In this document: positions 1 through 14,000 of the stretch, one piece after another | How positions within the stretch are numbered: position 1 is the first letter of the stretch | Layout: every line of letters begins with the position of its first letter | Assembly: GCA_033964015.1 (NCBI GenBank) | Contig: CM066925.1 | Span: 11,516,204-11,580,203 of the forward strand | Source of the DNA: Scolanthus callimorphus | Taxonomy: Eukaryota; Cnidaria; Anthozoa; Actiniaria; Edwardsiidae | Reading direction: 5' to 3' | DNA length: 64,000 nt | Notes under the pieces: generated by a model | Told to the model about the DNA's origin: nothing | The model's database searches: none | Seen by the model: only the letters and a program-made list of their open reading frames with translations | Program-made: the position numbers and the translations under genes

Positions 1-314
1 GAAACGACTTGTTATGATCCCCCAAAAGCGCAAACCTTCAAATTAAAGAAAATAATTTACCGCACTTTTTACCGTTTTACCGCACTTTTACCGTTTTACC
101 GCACTTTTTTCCGCACATTTTTCTAAAAAATCCCGCACTTTTCCGCACTTTTTTGCCGTTTTTTACCGCACTTCCCCAGATGCCCTGCATTTAGGAGCAA
201 GTCGTGATTCCTCTCGATTCTGATTGGCTAGTGATTGCTCAATTGCAATTGTTTTCACGACAGTCATGTGAAAACCGCTCTAAACAATGTTATCTTTACA
301 TTTTGTGTTTATAG

Positions 315-3300
315 AACCCAGTGCTAGAGCTTGCAGTGTGTTGCTGCACATGCTTGAGAAATATGGGACCAAGCAAGTACGGCATATGTTTGTAAGTAGC
401 AGACTGATTAATAGATCGCTAGTTTATTTGTGTCAAGTCTGAATGTTATTGCTTGTCTTTCTGTCTGCCTGGTATGGCTAGTTACTCGGGCTTCCCCCCT
501 TGGAAGACAGAAGCCCGAGTTCACGCAGTTATGCGTCTAGTTTTACACAAAATAGGTGGTCTGCGTCGGCGAGGTACTGAAACATGCGAATAACTACAAC
601 ATAAATTTCAAATCTGTCTGAAATCTCTGTTTGGCTGTTTGTCTCCTCGTTCGTCAGTATGCATGACTCTCGGACTGCTATTTAAAGGGGCACTCGCACG
701 CTTATTTTTTGTACAACCTGTCAAAAAATAAGTAGAATTCTAATCACCAAAAATACATTTAAGTTTACCGGGAATAATCAAAATACAGTCTAGGTTTGTC
801 AAATGACCTTTTTGTGCAAACTTTAAAATTTATTTTCATGAAGTTATCTCTTTTGATAAGATATGAAGTCAATACAAATCTACAGTGTTTTTATCTATTA
901 TCAAGAGGATGGAATTGGATTGCGATTTGGAATATTTGCTTGTCAGGCAAGCGTGCGAGTGCCCCTTTAAGATATAATGCTGTTCTATTTCCGGTTATTA
1001 CTGTGGAGTCTCCAATTCTATTGTATCGTAGTTACTAACACACTGTTTTCCCAGTCTCTCAGCAGTAACGTATTGCCCGCTGCCCCTACATCCGATCTCA
1101 ACGTGCTACTTGTCGCTCTTGGTGCAGAACTTACTGTCATTTCTACCAATGGTAAGCGCCGCATCTCTTGAATTTCTTCTCCCTTACACGGACAAATTTA
1201 TTACTCTTAATCTTTCGGGTTTCCTGTGGCATATACGCGCGCGCGCAAATGGCTAGAATAGACCTTTCCATAGTTCCCCGTCACACCGAGGCTAAAGTTG
1301 ACCAGGCACTGATTGTCTTGGAATGCAAATCAGTCCTTTTATAATGCTAACGAGTTTCACGTCCCTAACAGTGCAAGGTTAACCTTGTCTCGGATTCAAA
1401 CAAAGGCTGTTGCGCAACTGTGAAATGGAGTAGTTAGGCAAGAAAAGCTTAACTGTGATTGGCGTGGCGGGTTTCCTGTGGTACATGCGTGTGCACAAAA
1501 TGGCGGGAATTTATAGGGAAGCTATCCTCTGATTGTCTGGTGGTAAACTGACTTTTGTTTCATTATTTATCGTCAGGCATCGAGAGGAGAGTTCTTTGTG
1601 ATGACAAACTATTTCTTGGGCCTGGAAAAACGTCACTGGCTCAAAATGAGTTGCTTGTCTCTTTGACGATACCGCTGCCCAAACATCAGGTAACTAGAAC
1701 AAAAGACTGGACAGTCCCCATGTTTCCAAGCTTTGATGACAGATCCATAGAAAGTAGATGATAACGTCGAGGCAGATCTGTTGTATTTGATCGTACATTG
1801 CGCTCCCTTTTCGTAGTTGGGACGCCGAGAGAGACGCGCACAGAAACGTTGCACTTTTGAGCTCCGAGCTCCGCGGGGTTTACTGCGGTCCCTACTGCCA
1901 TTAAACACTTTCTCTACTTCGTGTACTAATCCAGTGAAACATTTGACGTTAATATATCAACAGCATGAATACGTGTTCTTTTACCGTCAAATCTACGGGC
2001 GTGGCGCTGCCTCAGCAATAGTTAACACCGCTATGAGAGTTCACCTTGACTCGGAGGGCGTGCGTATGGTGGTGCGGGATTCCTGTGTTGCGTACGGTAA
2101 TGTTGGGCCTACGACTACTATGGCACGAAAGACAATGGCGGCTCTGAATGGAAGGTGAGCTATACGAGGTATAACAAACGTATGTGTTCATTTGGTGGTT
2201 CCAGCTTTCTTGTATGCAGCATGCTTTATTTCTAAAGGAAAGAAATAGGTGCAATACATTGCCGGCAGGACCCTGGCGCGCGAGGATGCCTCAGCACTAA
2301 GAAAAAAACATGGTTTTGGCTGTGATTTCGTACTTCTTCTCTTCACGCCTGTAATCTATTTGTTTTTCCAGTGTTTGGGATGAGACTATAGTGAGTAGAG
2401 CGCTGGAGGCGTTGTCGCATGACATCAAGATTCCTGAGACCTTTGACCAACGGGAATACAAACACGTGCTGGTTAAGAGTTTTTTCCTTCGATTCTATCA
2501 AGATGTCACAAATGTAAGATGCGAAGATACTATTAATTAACTATTAATTATATGTGCGAGGAACGCTTCTGAATGGCTGATGTCTGTGCAAGGAACAATG
2601 CTGATTGGCTGATGTATGTGCGAGGAACGTTCCTGATTGGCTGATGTCTGTGCGAAGAACGTTCCTGATTGGCTGATGTCTGTGCGAGGAACGTTCCTGA
2701 TTGGCTGATGTCTGTACGAGGAACGTTCCTGATTGGCTGAATATTTCTCGCCTGAATACCCGCCATTTTTGAGATGGAAAGCCAAAAGCAACACCACAGA
2801 GCTCTCGCAGTACACTACCTGGTGTCGGCTATCCTCGGCTACTACTACTATAGTCCAATTAGTCATGTTTGGTGTTTTGTTTAATGTTATGTTATGTTAT
2901 GTTATGTTATGTTATGTTATGTTATGTTATGTTATGTTATGTTATGTTATGTTATGTTATGTTATGTTATGTTATGTTATGTTATGTTATGTTATGTTAT
3001 GTTATGTTATGTTTACAGAGCGTAAATGGGACATTTCAAGCAGACAAGGAACAGGAATTGAGGGGTTCCCAGACGTTTGAGGTACGGAAATTAATCTTGA
3101 GAGTGCTTTTCAAAATGCAATCGCTTTCTAAGTGCGCATAAAATGATACTTATGCAAGGCTTTTTTATTACCTTAAGGGTCTAAATAATGTCCCTGTTTT
3201 CTTTTAGGAAGTGCCCGTGTCTCAAGATCAGATAGACACGACCGGTCAGCCTGTGTCTCACGTGGCCGCGTATCAACTGGCGACTGGTGAAGCAATGTTT

Positions 3301-6300
3301 TGTAATGACATACCACCACAGGCAGGTTAGTTAAAATATGGGGGGTGGGGAATCTATGGGACATGTGACGCACTGGTCATTGTTGTAACAATATAGTTGA
3401 TGTTCACGGATGTAAATATGTTTCGGCCCGACTCAGGCGGGATAAAATGAGCACTGAGAAGGACCCAAAACATATTTACGCCCAAGAACATCGATTACAT
3501 TACTATTGTCATAACTTTGGAGAGCATTGAGTACCAAAATCATCAGCTTCATTATTATTATGATCATCACCATACCTTATCAGCACCGCTGCCATCACCA
3601 TCCTCACAATCACCATCATTACCACCATTCACCTTCATCATCTTCAACACCACCACCACCGCCACCATTATCGTTGCTCTTTGTTCATTCAACTAGACAT
3701 TTCTTTACTGTCTCAGTGATTTTGATCAAATTGATTTAATATGTTTTCATTATTTTCAGGGGAGCTATACATGGCTTGTGTCACTAGTGAAAAAGCGCAC
3801 GCTAAACTCGTGTAAGTAACCCCTAGGCTCTGGTACTCTGTATGTATGCAGATATCATCCATGCAGATACATACGACTAGGGCTATTACTCCATTTATTA
3901 CAATAATAACAGGAAGAAGAACAACCAGAACCATCAGCACAGACACTGTGGTCACTGCCAGAGGGTTTATTACGTCCTCAGTGGCTCCCCCTTCCCCCTT
4001 CCCCCTTCCCCGCTGAAACTGTGACAATAACACTAGCACACTGAAACTGTGACAATAACACTAGCACAGTGAAGCTGAAACTGTGACAATAACACTAGCA
4101 CACTGAAACTGTGACAATAACACTAGCACACTGAAACTGTGACAATAACACTAGCACAGTGAAGCTGAAACTGTGACAACACTAGCACACTGAAACTGTG
4201 ACAATAACACTAGCACACTGAAACTGTGACAATAACACTAGCACAGTGAAGGTGAAACTGTGACAATAACACTAGCACAGTGAAGGTGATTCGGGACCTC
4301 GGTTTATTGTCTGAAACTGTGACAATAACACTAGCACAGTGAAGGTGATTCGGGACCTCTGTTTATTGTCTCAAACATTTCCCGGACCGCAGCGGCATGA
4401 GGCCAGCGCCGTAGCGCTCAGACTACTGTGCTTCCTGATAATGATAAATTCGCGTCTCCTAATATCACCAGGTCCGTGGATGGTACGGATGCTCTGGTGT
4501 TGAAGGTGTTCGTGCGTTCCTTACCGCGGCTGATATCAAAGGTCAGAACGATATTGGATTGTTACCAGGCGAGGAACTCTTCGCGACTCATAAGGTACAG
4601 ACACAGATAGATAGTTATATCAAAGACAACCTCCTTGGATATATTTATTCAATTGCCGGGTTTACCTCGATGTGAGAACCATTCCCAGAGGACCCCTTTG
4701 CAGTGGCGGATCCAGGATTTTACTAAGGGGGGTTCCGTTTCTTCTTTACTTCAAAGACTGATACGGGCAATATATTAAGGAGAGCTCATCCGCCAGCGAT
4801 CAGTGTATCACAATAAAATCCTTATTGTTCTGATGCTCAAGGGGGGTTCCATGGAACTCCCTCTGGATCTGCCACGGCTTTGTGTTTAGTTCTTATTTCA
4901 TCGTGATTCGTTCTACTAAACAGAAGAAGCTTTGTGACGATTTGAAACGATTTGTAGTCGGGATGTGCACAACGCACTGTAGGAAAAGTCTTATGATGAT
5001 ACCGATGGCGAAGGTCAATGAAGGTCGAATATATGATACCCTACGGAAATCCTTACTTTACGAGGATAGCATATTAACCTGTTACAGGTTTCTAACGACA
5101 CCGCGTAGGGCGAATTTATTTTTTACGCCCACTTCAAGATGGCGGCTAGCTAGTATAAATATTCATTATGATTCACATGTCCTCGTTCTATGAGTGAATT
5201 AAAAGGAGGATGCCATAAAATGGGCGTAAATAACAAAATCGCCCGCGTAGGATGATGAGGATTATTATTATTATCTATTGTGATTTCTAGTTGTCTTCTA
5301 GGTCTTGTACGTTGGTCAAATGATTGGTGTTATTGTAGCTGATTCGAAAGACATCGCACAGAGGGCGGCAAAGTTAGTAAAAGTGTCGTACGAAAATCTC
5401 CCTGCTATCGTGACAATAGAGGTCAGTACGTGTAAAGAGCAGATTTCGCATGACTGTGAAAAGTGCCACGACCGTGACGGTGACCGTGACCGCGATCACG
5501 ACCGTGATCGTGACCGCGATCGTGACCGCGATCACGACCGTGACCGTGATCACGACCGTGACCGTGATCGCGACCGTGACCGTGATCGCGACCGTGACCG
5601 TGATCACGACCATTTCTACAGTAGGCCAGGCCGCGACTGTGCCGCGCCGTGTCGTGGCACGTTTCACTGTCATACGAAATCTGCTCTAGTTTGCATTAAT
5701 TTTATGAATCGCAATAAAGTGACATCAATAAAAATCGAAAAATATATCGACAACGCTAATAAAAATTCGAACACAAAAATATCTGTAAAAATATCGGCGT
5801 ATCTGCCGTGAAAGAATTGGATCAAATCAATCTGCGAACGCATTTCGAATTTGTTGTATAAATTTAAGCTCCAGAAAAACTGCCTCCTAAAGAAGAGTAC
5901 AAGAGAATAGCCTGTACCAATATAGATCGTTACTGTGTGTTTTCAGGGAAAAGAATGCCGAGGACAGAGGAAAAAGCGGCGAGAAGTTCGAGCGAGTTTT
6001 TGGCCGCGCGAAAATGGGCGAGCGCAAAAAAAGAACGCGCTCACCCCCTCCCCGCCCTATCTTTTTTTGCGCTCGCCCCATTCTCTCGCGGCCGAAAACT
6101 CACTCTTTGAACTTCTCCCCACTTTCTCCTCTGTTTCTCTGGGTTTCTTTTCCCTGAAGACACACGGGAGCGCTTGCTACGCAGGCTAACGCTTGCGTTA
6201 CTTTATGCTGTTTGTGAATAAAAATGAAATTCCAGCTATCAATCTCTCGTCCAGTATCATCAACATCACCCAGTCTAAAAACAGCGCCAAATAATCCCCA

Positions 6301-9300
6301 AAATGAAAGCCCCCCCCCCTTCCCTCGTTAATGGCCACTCCCTTAAAAGGAAGAAACCCTATGGGCTGAAGGTCCCTCATGCCGTTGCTTGCTCATGGAA
6401 ACTATGTACTTTCCTTTACTGATAGGATGCCATCACTGCCGAGTCGTACTTCGAGCCGTCCTTGGCCATAAGAAATGGAGACGTCAAGGATGCTCTGGCA
6501 AAGTCAGACCACGTGATCGAAGGTCAAATGTGCACTGGAGGGCAGGAGCATTTTTATATGGAGACGCATACATGTATAGCGGTGCCAGGAGAAAATAACG
6601 AGATGGTTGTCCATAGCTCCACTCAGTTCCCTACTTTCTATCAGGTTCAGTATTTTAGTTAGTTTTATATTTATTTGACAATTATCTCATCTCACAAAAG
6701 TCCAAAGTAGAATATTTCTTTTTTGAAATAAATTTACATATATAACGAGATGGTTGCACATAGCTCCACTCAGTTCCCTACTTTCTACCAGGTTCAGTAT
6801 TAGCTTCATAGCTATTTGACAATATCTCATCTCACAAAAGTCCAAAGTAGAATATTTCTTTTTTGAAATAAATTTACATATATAACGAGATGGTTGCACA
6901 TAGCTCCACTCAGTTCCCTACTTTCTACCAGGTTCAGTATTATCTTCATATTTATTTGACAATTATCTCATCTCACAAAAGTCCAAAGTAGAATATTTCT
7001 TTTTTGAAATAAATTTACATATATAACGAGATGGTTGCACATAGCTCCACTCAGTTCCCTACTTTCTACCAGGTTCAGTATTAGCTTCATAGTTATTTGA
7101 CAATTATCTCATCTCACAAAAGTCCAAAGTAGAATATTTCTTTTTTGAAATAAATTTACATACATACTTTAGAGCTTGCTCCTTGTAACCTGCTCCACAT
7201 AGCTCCACATAGCTCCACATGCAGGGCCCGACATTAAAAAAATTAGTCGTCAAAATGCAAAGATTTAGTCGCCACATATTCGTGAATCTCAGCTGAACTC
7301 AGAAAGATGGAGTGACCATTTGGCGACTAGCTCTAACATTTTGGTCGCCAAACCGCAAATTTAGTCGCCATTGGCAACCATAAGGTCACAATGTCGGGTC
7401 CTGACATGCGATAATTTGTCAACAGTATTTGTCAGAAATTTGTCAGAAATAAAAATAATACTGTTGACAAATTATCGCAAAGGAATGTCTTCGGTGCCCT
7501 GGCCTAGCCCCCCTCCCCCTGCCCCTCCCCTCCCCTCCCCCCCCCCCACTCCCACTCCCCCTCCCCTAAATCCGCTTTACGTAGAAAGTTATGCATAGGA
7601 TGGCCATCAAGGTTTCTAATTTTGTTACATACTTTTTTATCTTGTTTTTCTAAAATTTCATGAATACTAATTTGGCTAGAAATATAACGGCGCTTGGAAC
7701 AACGATCTAAAAATTATACCACACATTTCTTCGCAGCTCCACGACAGAGTCAAGAACAGCTTGTTTTGTTTTAGGGACTACTCCAGGCTCATACTCAGTC
7801 GTTAATATTGTGTTTCTTTTCTATTTCGCTTTTGCGTTACTGGCTGTTACCGATATTGCGTTACTTGGCAGGCGTTACTTGCGTTACTTGACCGTGATGC
7901 ACCGCGCGCCGCCTTGAAGAGAACAACAAGGTGACTGGTTACGCTTCTGGGAGTACTTTGTCTTATGTTCTTTTCTTTCATTAATTGTGTTAGAGAACTA
8001 TATCCAAAGTTCTTGGAGTCCCTCTTAACAGAATTGCCGTGAAAGCAAAGCGAATAGGTAAGCTTCCATGATTATCATAAATCTGATCATGATTCCTGTT
8101 TTATAGCTTTTGTTTTTGTAGTTCCGTTTTCGGCACTGGTCTTCGAGGGTCAAATGCTCCTGGATCTTTCACTTGTGGTACACTATCATGTCCTTCTGTA
8201 TATATCCTTGTTCTATACATGCATACATAACTTTATTTTCCCTCGAATTTTTGATAGCTGTAAAGGTAATATCTCCGAGCACAATAATTACACATACTAC
8301 ATGTTCTATGAATTACACATGTTCGATAAGACAATTGGAAGATATTTAAACGGAGGACACTATAGTGTACCATATATGAAGGATCTATCCGAATTCTAGA
8401 GATGTCCGCTAGAAAACATTTACGAACGATGCGCGTTCCTCTTTTTTGCCAACCAAATATATTGTTTCTTTAAACTTTTTTTTTTCGAGTTGTCCCGGAA
8501 AACATGATGTGTTGCTTTATACGAATTCCAGGTGGTGGATTTGGTGGTAAGCTCACGCGGGGCGCATCCTTCGCTGCTGCTGTAGCTCTTTCTGCACATT
8601 TGTAAGTCAGCCCCACCTCTTTGGTGTCATTCACATGCTTCACCTTCAAGGTCGGGAGGAGTTACGGGGGTCGGGAAGGAATATTTCATGTGAGAGCTAC
8701 ACTACGCTGTGTTCCTTTGACTAGTCCCCTATCTAACTTGGTAAAGAAGAACCCGCTTGCTAAAATGGAATGAAAGATGTTGCGTGACATGCTTCACTTC
8801 GAGACCGCTCATACAGGGACCTTCCCTAACTAACTAGGTGGAGAACCCGCTTGCTAAAATGGGATGAAATATGTTGCGTGACATGCTTCACTTCGAGACC
8901 GCTCATACAGGGACCTTCCCTAACTAACTAGGTGGAGATCCCGCTTGCTAAAATGGGATGAAATATGTTGCGTGACATGCTTCACTTCGAGACCGCTCAT
9001 ACAGGGACCTTCCCTAACTAACTAGGTGGAGAACCCGCTTGCTAAAATGGGATGAAATATGTTGCGTGACATGCTTCACTTCGAGACCGCTCATACAGGG
9101 ACCTCCCCTAACTAACTAGGTGGAGAACCCGCTTGCTAAAATGGGATGAAATATGTTGCGTGACATGCTTCACTTCGAGACCGCTCATACAGGGACCTCC
9201 CCTAACTAACTAGGTGGAGAACCCGCTTGCTAAAATGGGATGAAATATGTTGCGTGACATGCTTCACTTCGAGACGCTCATACAGGGACCTTCCCTAACT

Positions 9301-10630
9301 AACTAGGTGGAGATCCCGCTTGCTAAAATGGGATGAAATATGTTGCGTGACATGCTTCACTTCGAGACCGCTCATACAGGGACCTTCCCTAACTAACTAG
9401 GTGGAGAACCCGCTTGCTAAAATGGGATGAAATATGTTGCGTGACATGCTTCACTTCGAGACCGCTCATACAGGGACCTTCTGATTGCACCTCATATTAA
9501 CTAACACCTAATATCTTTCAGGACCGGTCGTACTGTGCGCTGTTCGCTTGGTCGAGAAGAAGATATGAAATCGTCAGGACAACGGGAAGATTACCTCATC
9601 AACTACAAGGTACGAGTCAAGCCATACGAACAATCTCAATGAAGGCACCAAATAGTAGAAGTGCTATTATATTCACTACAAACAATTCGCCCCATGTAAA
9701 GGGATCCACAGAAGTTTTGGATCCAGGATCGCGACCACATAGAATAACAACCTAGGATTCTAGCCTAAAACAGATTCTTATTTGATTGAAAAAAAAAACA
9801 AGACAGCATTGGGTTTGTATCAGGTCGGGGTCTACATGAATCAATTTCCTTGTTGTATTGCTCGACGGTTTAAACCTTGCTCCGTTTAGTTTCCATGTGG
9901 CATTTTTCCATACAAAACGAAAATGTCTTTCTCGTTTTTTCTCGAATTGCCGTTGATGTAAAAAGTAATAAAAGTGACCCAGTACTGTCGCAAAATTTCT
10001 ATTTACCTTCGCGTCTTATATTCAAGATGGGGTTCAACAAAGATGGCAGAATCCAAGCTTTAGAGGCAAAATATCTCTCAAACACCGGATCTGCTATGGA
10101 CGTATCCATAGGGGTGAGTGAATCTAAGTGGAATCATGATAATTACGACAGAAGCTTTAACCAACACGGCCACTGTAATTGTGTTTCCTTTTATTTTTGT
10201 GCCTATGGTGACAGGAATCTATACGGTTCTTTTGTACTTTCCTTCCCCAGGTAATGGAGAAATGTTTGCTGAACGCCGAGAATTGCTATCATATCCCTAA
10301 TGTTGACCTGTCACAGCGCATGTGCAAAACACATCTGTCTCCACGCACCGCGATGAGGTCACTCAGTGCCCTTCAGGTAACTATGGCAACACGGCTTGAC
10401 ATCTGTCGACTAAATCATCATCATCATCATCTACTCCACCAACACCATCATAGTTATCACCATCATAATTATCATCATCATTATCATAATTATCATCACA
10501 TTATCATAGTTATCATCATTATTATCATAATTATCATCACCATTTTAATTATCATTACATTATCATAATTATCACCATCATAATTATCATGGGTGTCTGT
10601 AAAACCAGGAACCCTCCAGGAATCCCCCAG

Positions 10631-10667
<37 letters not shown>

Positions 10668-11029
10668 ACCCCCCCCCCCCCCCCCCCCCCAAAAAAAAAT
10701 CACCCCGGAACCATTCGAAACCCCCTCGGAACCCCTCAAAATTAAAAAAATGTACATTTTGACTAAAACCACTAGAAAGAAAGATATCTCGGGAAGGGAA
10801 CATCGCTAGATGATGAAACTTGGACAAAGTTGTCTTGAGAGGCCTGAGAGACCAGAGTCACATGACCTGACGTCATCGATGACGTCATCAAAACTACAAG
10901 ATGACCATACAAAGTTATCTTCATTGCAAGGGGGTCCAGCATCATGCTCAAGTGTCATGACGTCATCAAAAATGTAACAAAAATCGATATCTTGAGAACG
11001 GATCATCGATAGTGGCCAAACTTGGATAA

Positions 11030-11062
<33 letters not shown>

Positions 11063-14000
11063 TGACTCAGAGGCCATGAGGGCGAGAGGAATAATTGTTT
11101 TAGTCAAATCACACTAGTAGGTCAATGTATGTAGCAAAAAAAACGTTTTCTGTCTGGTCATTTGCGATTTTCTGGCTTTCCAATCCGTCACTTTTCTCTA
11201 CTAGTACGCTATAACTTATAGCCTACTAGTAGCTCAACCAATCAGAACGCAGCACTGACAATAGACCACTAGTGTGATTTGACTAAAGTTAGATATTCGA
11301 GGCAAGGGAGGTGCAACACCATGACGTCATCAAAACTAGAAAAATTAATATCTCGAAAAGGGAACATTGCTAGATGACCAAACTTGGATAAAGTTATTTT
11401 CGAGGCATGAGAGGTGCAACACTTAAGTCACAGTGACATGACTTCATCAAAGTCACGTGGTATTACGTCATCGATGACGTCAAGGCACGTGACCATGGCG
11501 TTGGACCCTTTGCCACGAAGATAACTTTATCCAAGTTCTAGGGATCACCTAGCGATGTTGCCTTTTCGAGATACTAATTTTTCTAGTTTTGATGACGCCA
11601 TCAATGACGTCACGTCATGTAACTTTGTACCTGCTTGCGAAGATTACTTCCAAGTTTGGTCATCTAGCGATGTTTCCTTTCCCGAGATATCATTTTTTCT
11701 AGTTTTGACGGTGTCATCGGTGACGTCATGCCACTTGAGCGTGGTGCTGGACCGGTGGACCCCCCTTGCCATAAAGGTAACTTTGTCGAAGTTTTGTCAC
11801 CTAGCGATGACGTCATCGATGTCGTCATGTCATGTGACTCTGGTGTTTCTGAACTGGGTGGGCTGAGCACCACCACTTTTTGAAACTAGATATATTTTTT
11901 GTATTTACACGTAAATAAGAAAAGGAACAGAAGAACATAAGCGTGTCATTTTTGTTTCTGTTTTGACATTAGGCTCAGAGAACATAGGGGTTAAGATTAC
12001 ATTGTGACATATTTTCATCAAATGTGTATGAGTTCTAAAAACATGAAAAACGAAATTACATGTCCACTTCATTTGTTTGCCTGTTCGGCACCCCCCCTTG
12101 TTAGGGTGCTCCGCCGCACCTGCTTTGTCCAAGTTTCATCATCTAGCGATGTTCCCTTCCCGAAATATCTTTTTTTCTAGTTTTTGAAGTCAGAATGAGT
12201 ATATTTTTTAATTTCGAGGGGGTTCCGGGGTGATTTTGGGGGGGCTCCGGGAGGGTTCCGGGTTTTACAGACACCACCATTAGCACCAATATTGTTATTA
12301 TCATCACCACCGCGATTCTCGTTATCATAATCTCTGTTATCATCTCATGTTATCATCATGGTGTTATTAAAACCGCATTGTTTATTCCAATACATCGACC
12401 TATTTTTTTCGCAGGCGATCATGTTCACGGAGAGCCTCCTCGGTGACGTGGCTAACACATGTGGGATCTCTGAGAGACAGGTACAAATGTACACATCTGA
12501 TTTCTACCCTTTAATGTCTCCGCTACATCCAGTACAAGTCATGTTACCGTTATCACGTATTTACGTATTTCCATTTTGAAGTTTATGTGAGCAAATGAAC
12601 AAAGAAATCCGGTTGTAATTAAGCTCTATTCGTAAAAATGTAATTAGGTCTGGTTTTAATTAAGTTGTAATGGTATAGAACGTAATTAGTTTTCGAAGTC
12701 TTTTGTATTGGCCAAGTAATTAGTGTAATAAGGTGTAAAATATTCACACTTGTTCGACGTAAAAGCTGACCAAAGCTTGTTCTAGTCAGTCTACTCCAGA
12801 GTTCAATAAAGCCCAGTAAATTACACCGCGTCTAAAGGGCCTTTCTTTGACAGTTTAAACAGAGGTATGGCTATTTTAACGGGAAAAATAGGCGGTCTAC
12901 GTATCTATCATATTCACTAACAGTATTGTCCTGATTTCCTCTGGTGTTGTCGCTATTGCCCCCGGTATTATACCTATTCCTCCTGGTTTTGTCCTTATAA
13001 CCCCTGGTATTGTTCTTATTTCCCCTGGTATTGTCCTTATTGCCCCTGGTATTGTCTTTATTCCCCCTGGTATTGTCCTTATTTCCCCTGGTTTAGTCCT
13101 CATTCCCCTTGGTATTGTCCTTATTCCCCCTGGTTTAGTCCTCATTTCCCTTGGTATTGTCCTTATTCCCCCTGGTTTAGTCCTCATTCCCCTTGGTATT
13201 GCCCTTATTTCCCCTGGTTTTGTCCTTATTTCCCCTGGTGTTGTCTATCATATTCACTACATGTATTATATTCGCTTCATCTTATATTCGCTACAATCTA
13301 AACAGGTCCGCGAGCTCAACATGGTGAAGGAGGGAGACGTGACGTCATACCATCAACCGCTGGACAACTGTACTGCAGGACTCGTGTGGAGTGAACTCAT
13401 GGACAAGTGCGAATACAATAACAGGCGGTCAGCAGTGGATGCATTTAACAAGTAAGATGCAAATATAGGTCTAGGAGGTACCAAGGCAAGTCAAATTTTT
13501 ATGGCTAAATATGCATTTTTTGGTCAACAAAAAAGGATGCTATCACAAGATATCTCCGAGGCCCAGTCCGTGTCCTAAAGTAGCATTAAACGCCCCAAAA
13601 TGCTTAAAAGCCCTATAAAATGGCTAAAACCGCACAAAATTTCCCAAAACAGGGGTAGCGATGGGTCCCTAAAATATCAAGAGTCTCGCCAAATTTTAGC
13701 AGAGTCTCGGAATCTCTGAATTTTTAACGTGCGTCTCGGAACCTCGGATTTTCACCCTCAAACTTTTAAGCTGAAATGTTCTCTCCGTCTCGGGCTCGGA
13801 TTTTAAACTGCAAGTCTCGACGTCTCGGCAAGTCTCGGATTTACCCATCGTTACCCACGTTCAAACATGGCAAAAAATAGCAGTCCATACCCTTACTTTC
13901 CATAAACGCCTTCAAATGCCATATCTCACGGTAAAAAACGGAGACCCCGTGTCGCCGGAGCTCCAAATTTCAAACGCCAAAAAATACCTCAGCCATAAAT

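Noticed and set aside
3595..3700. His/Pro-rich ORF
   Set aside because: CACCAT/CACCACC microsatellite in an intron.
5305..5811. ORF with a long Arg-Asp tract
   Set aside because: Exon 5302-5421 reads through its donor into the CGTGAC array; the splice site at 5422 and the next exon's phase show the repeat is intronic.
8728..9479. CRISPR-like array
   Set aside because: Units are contiguous near-identical 94-mers without unique spacers, in a eukaryotic intron.
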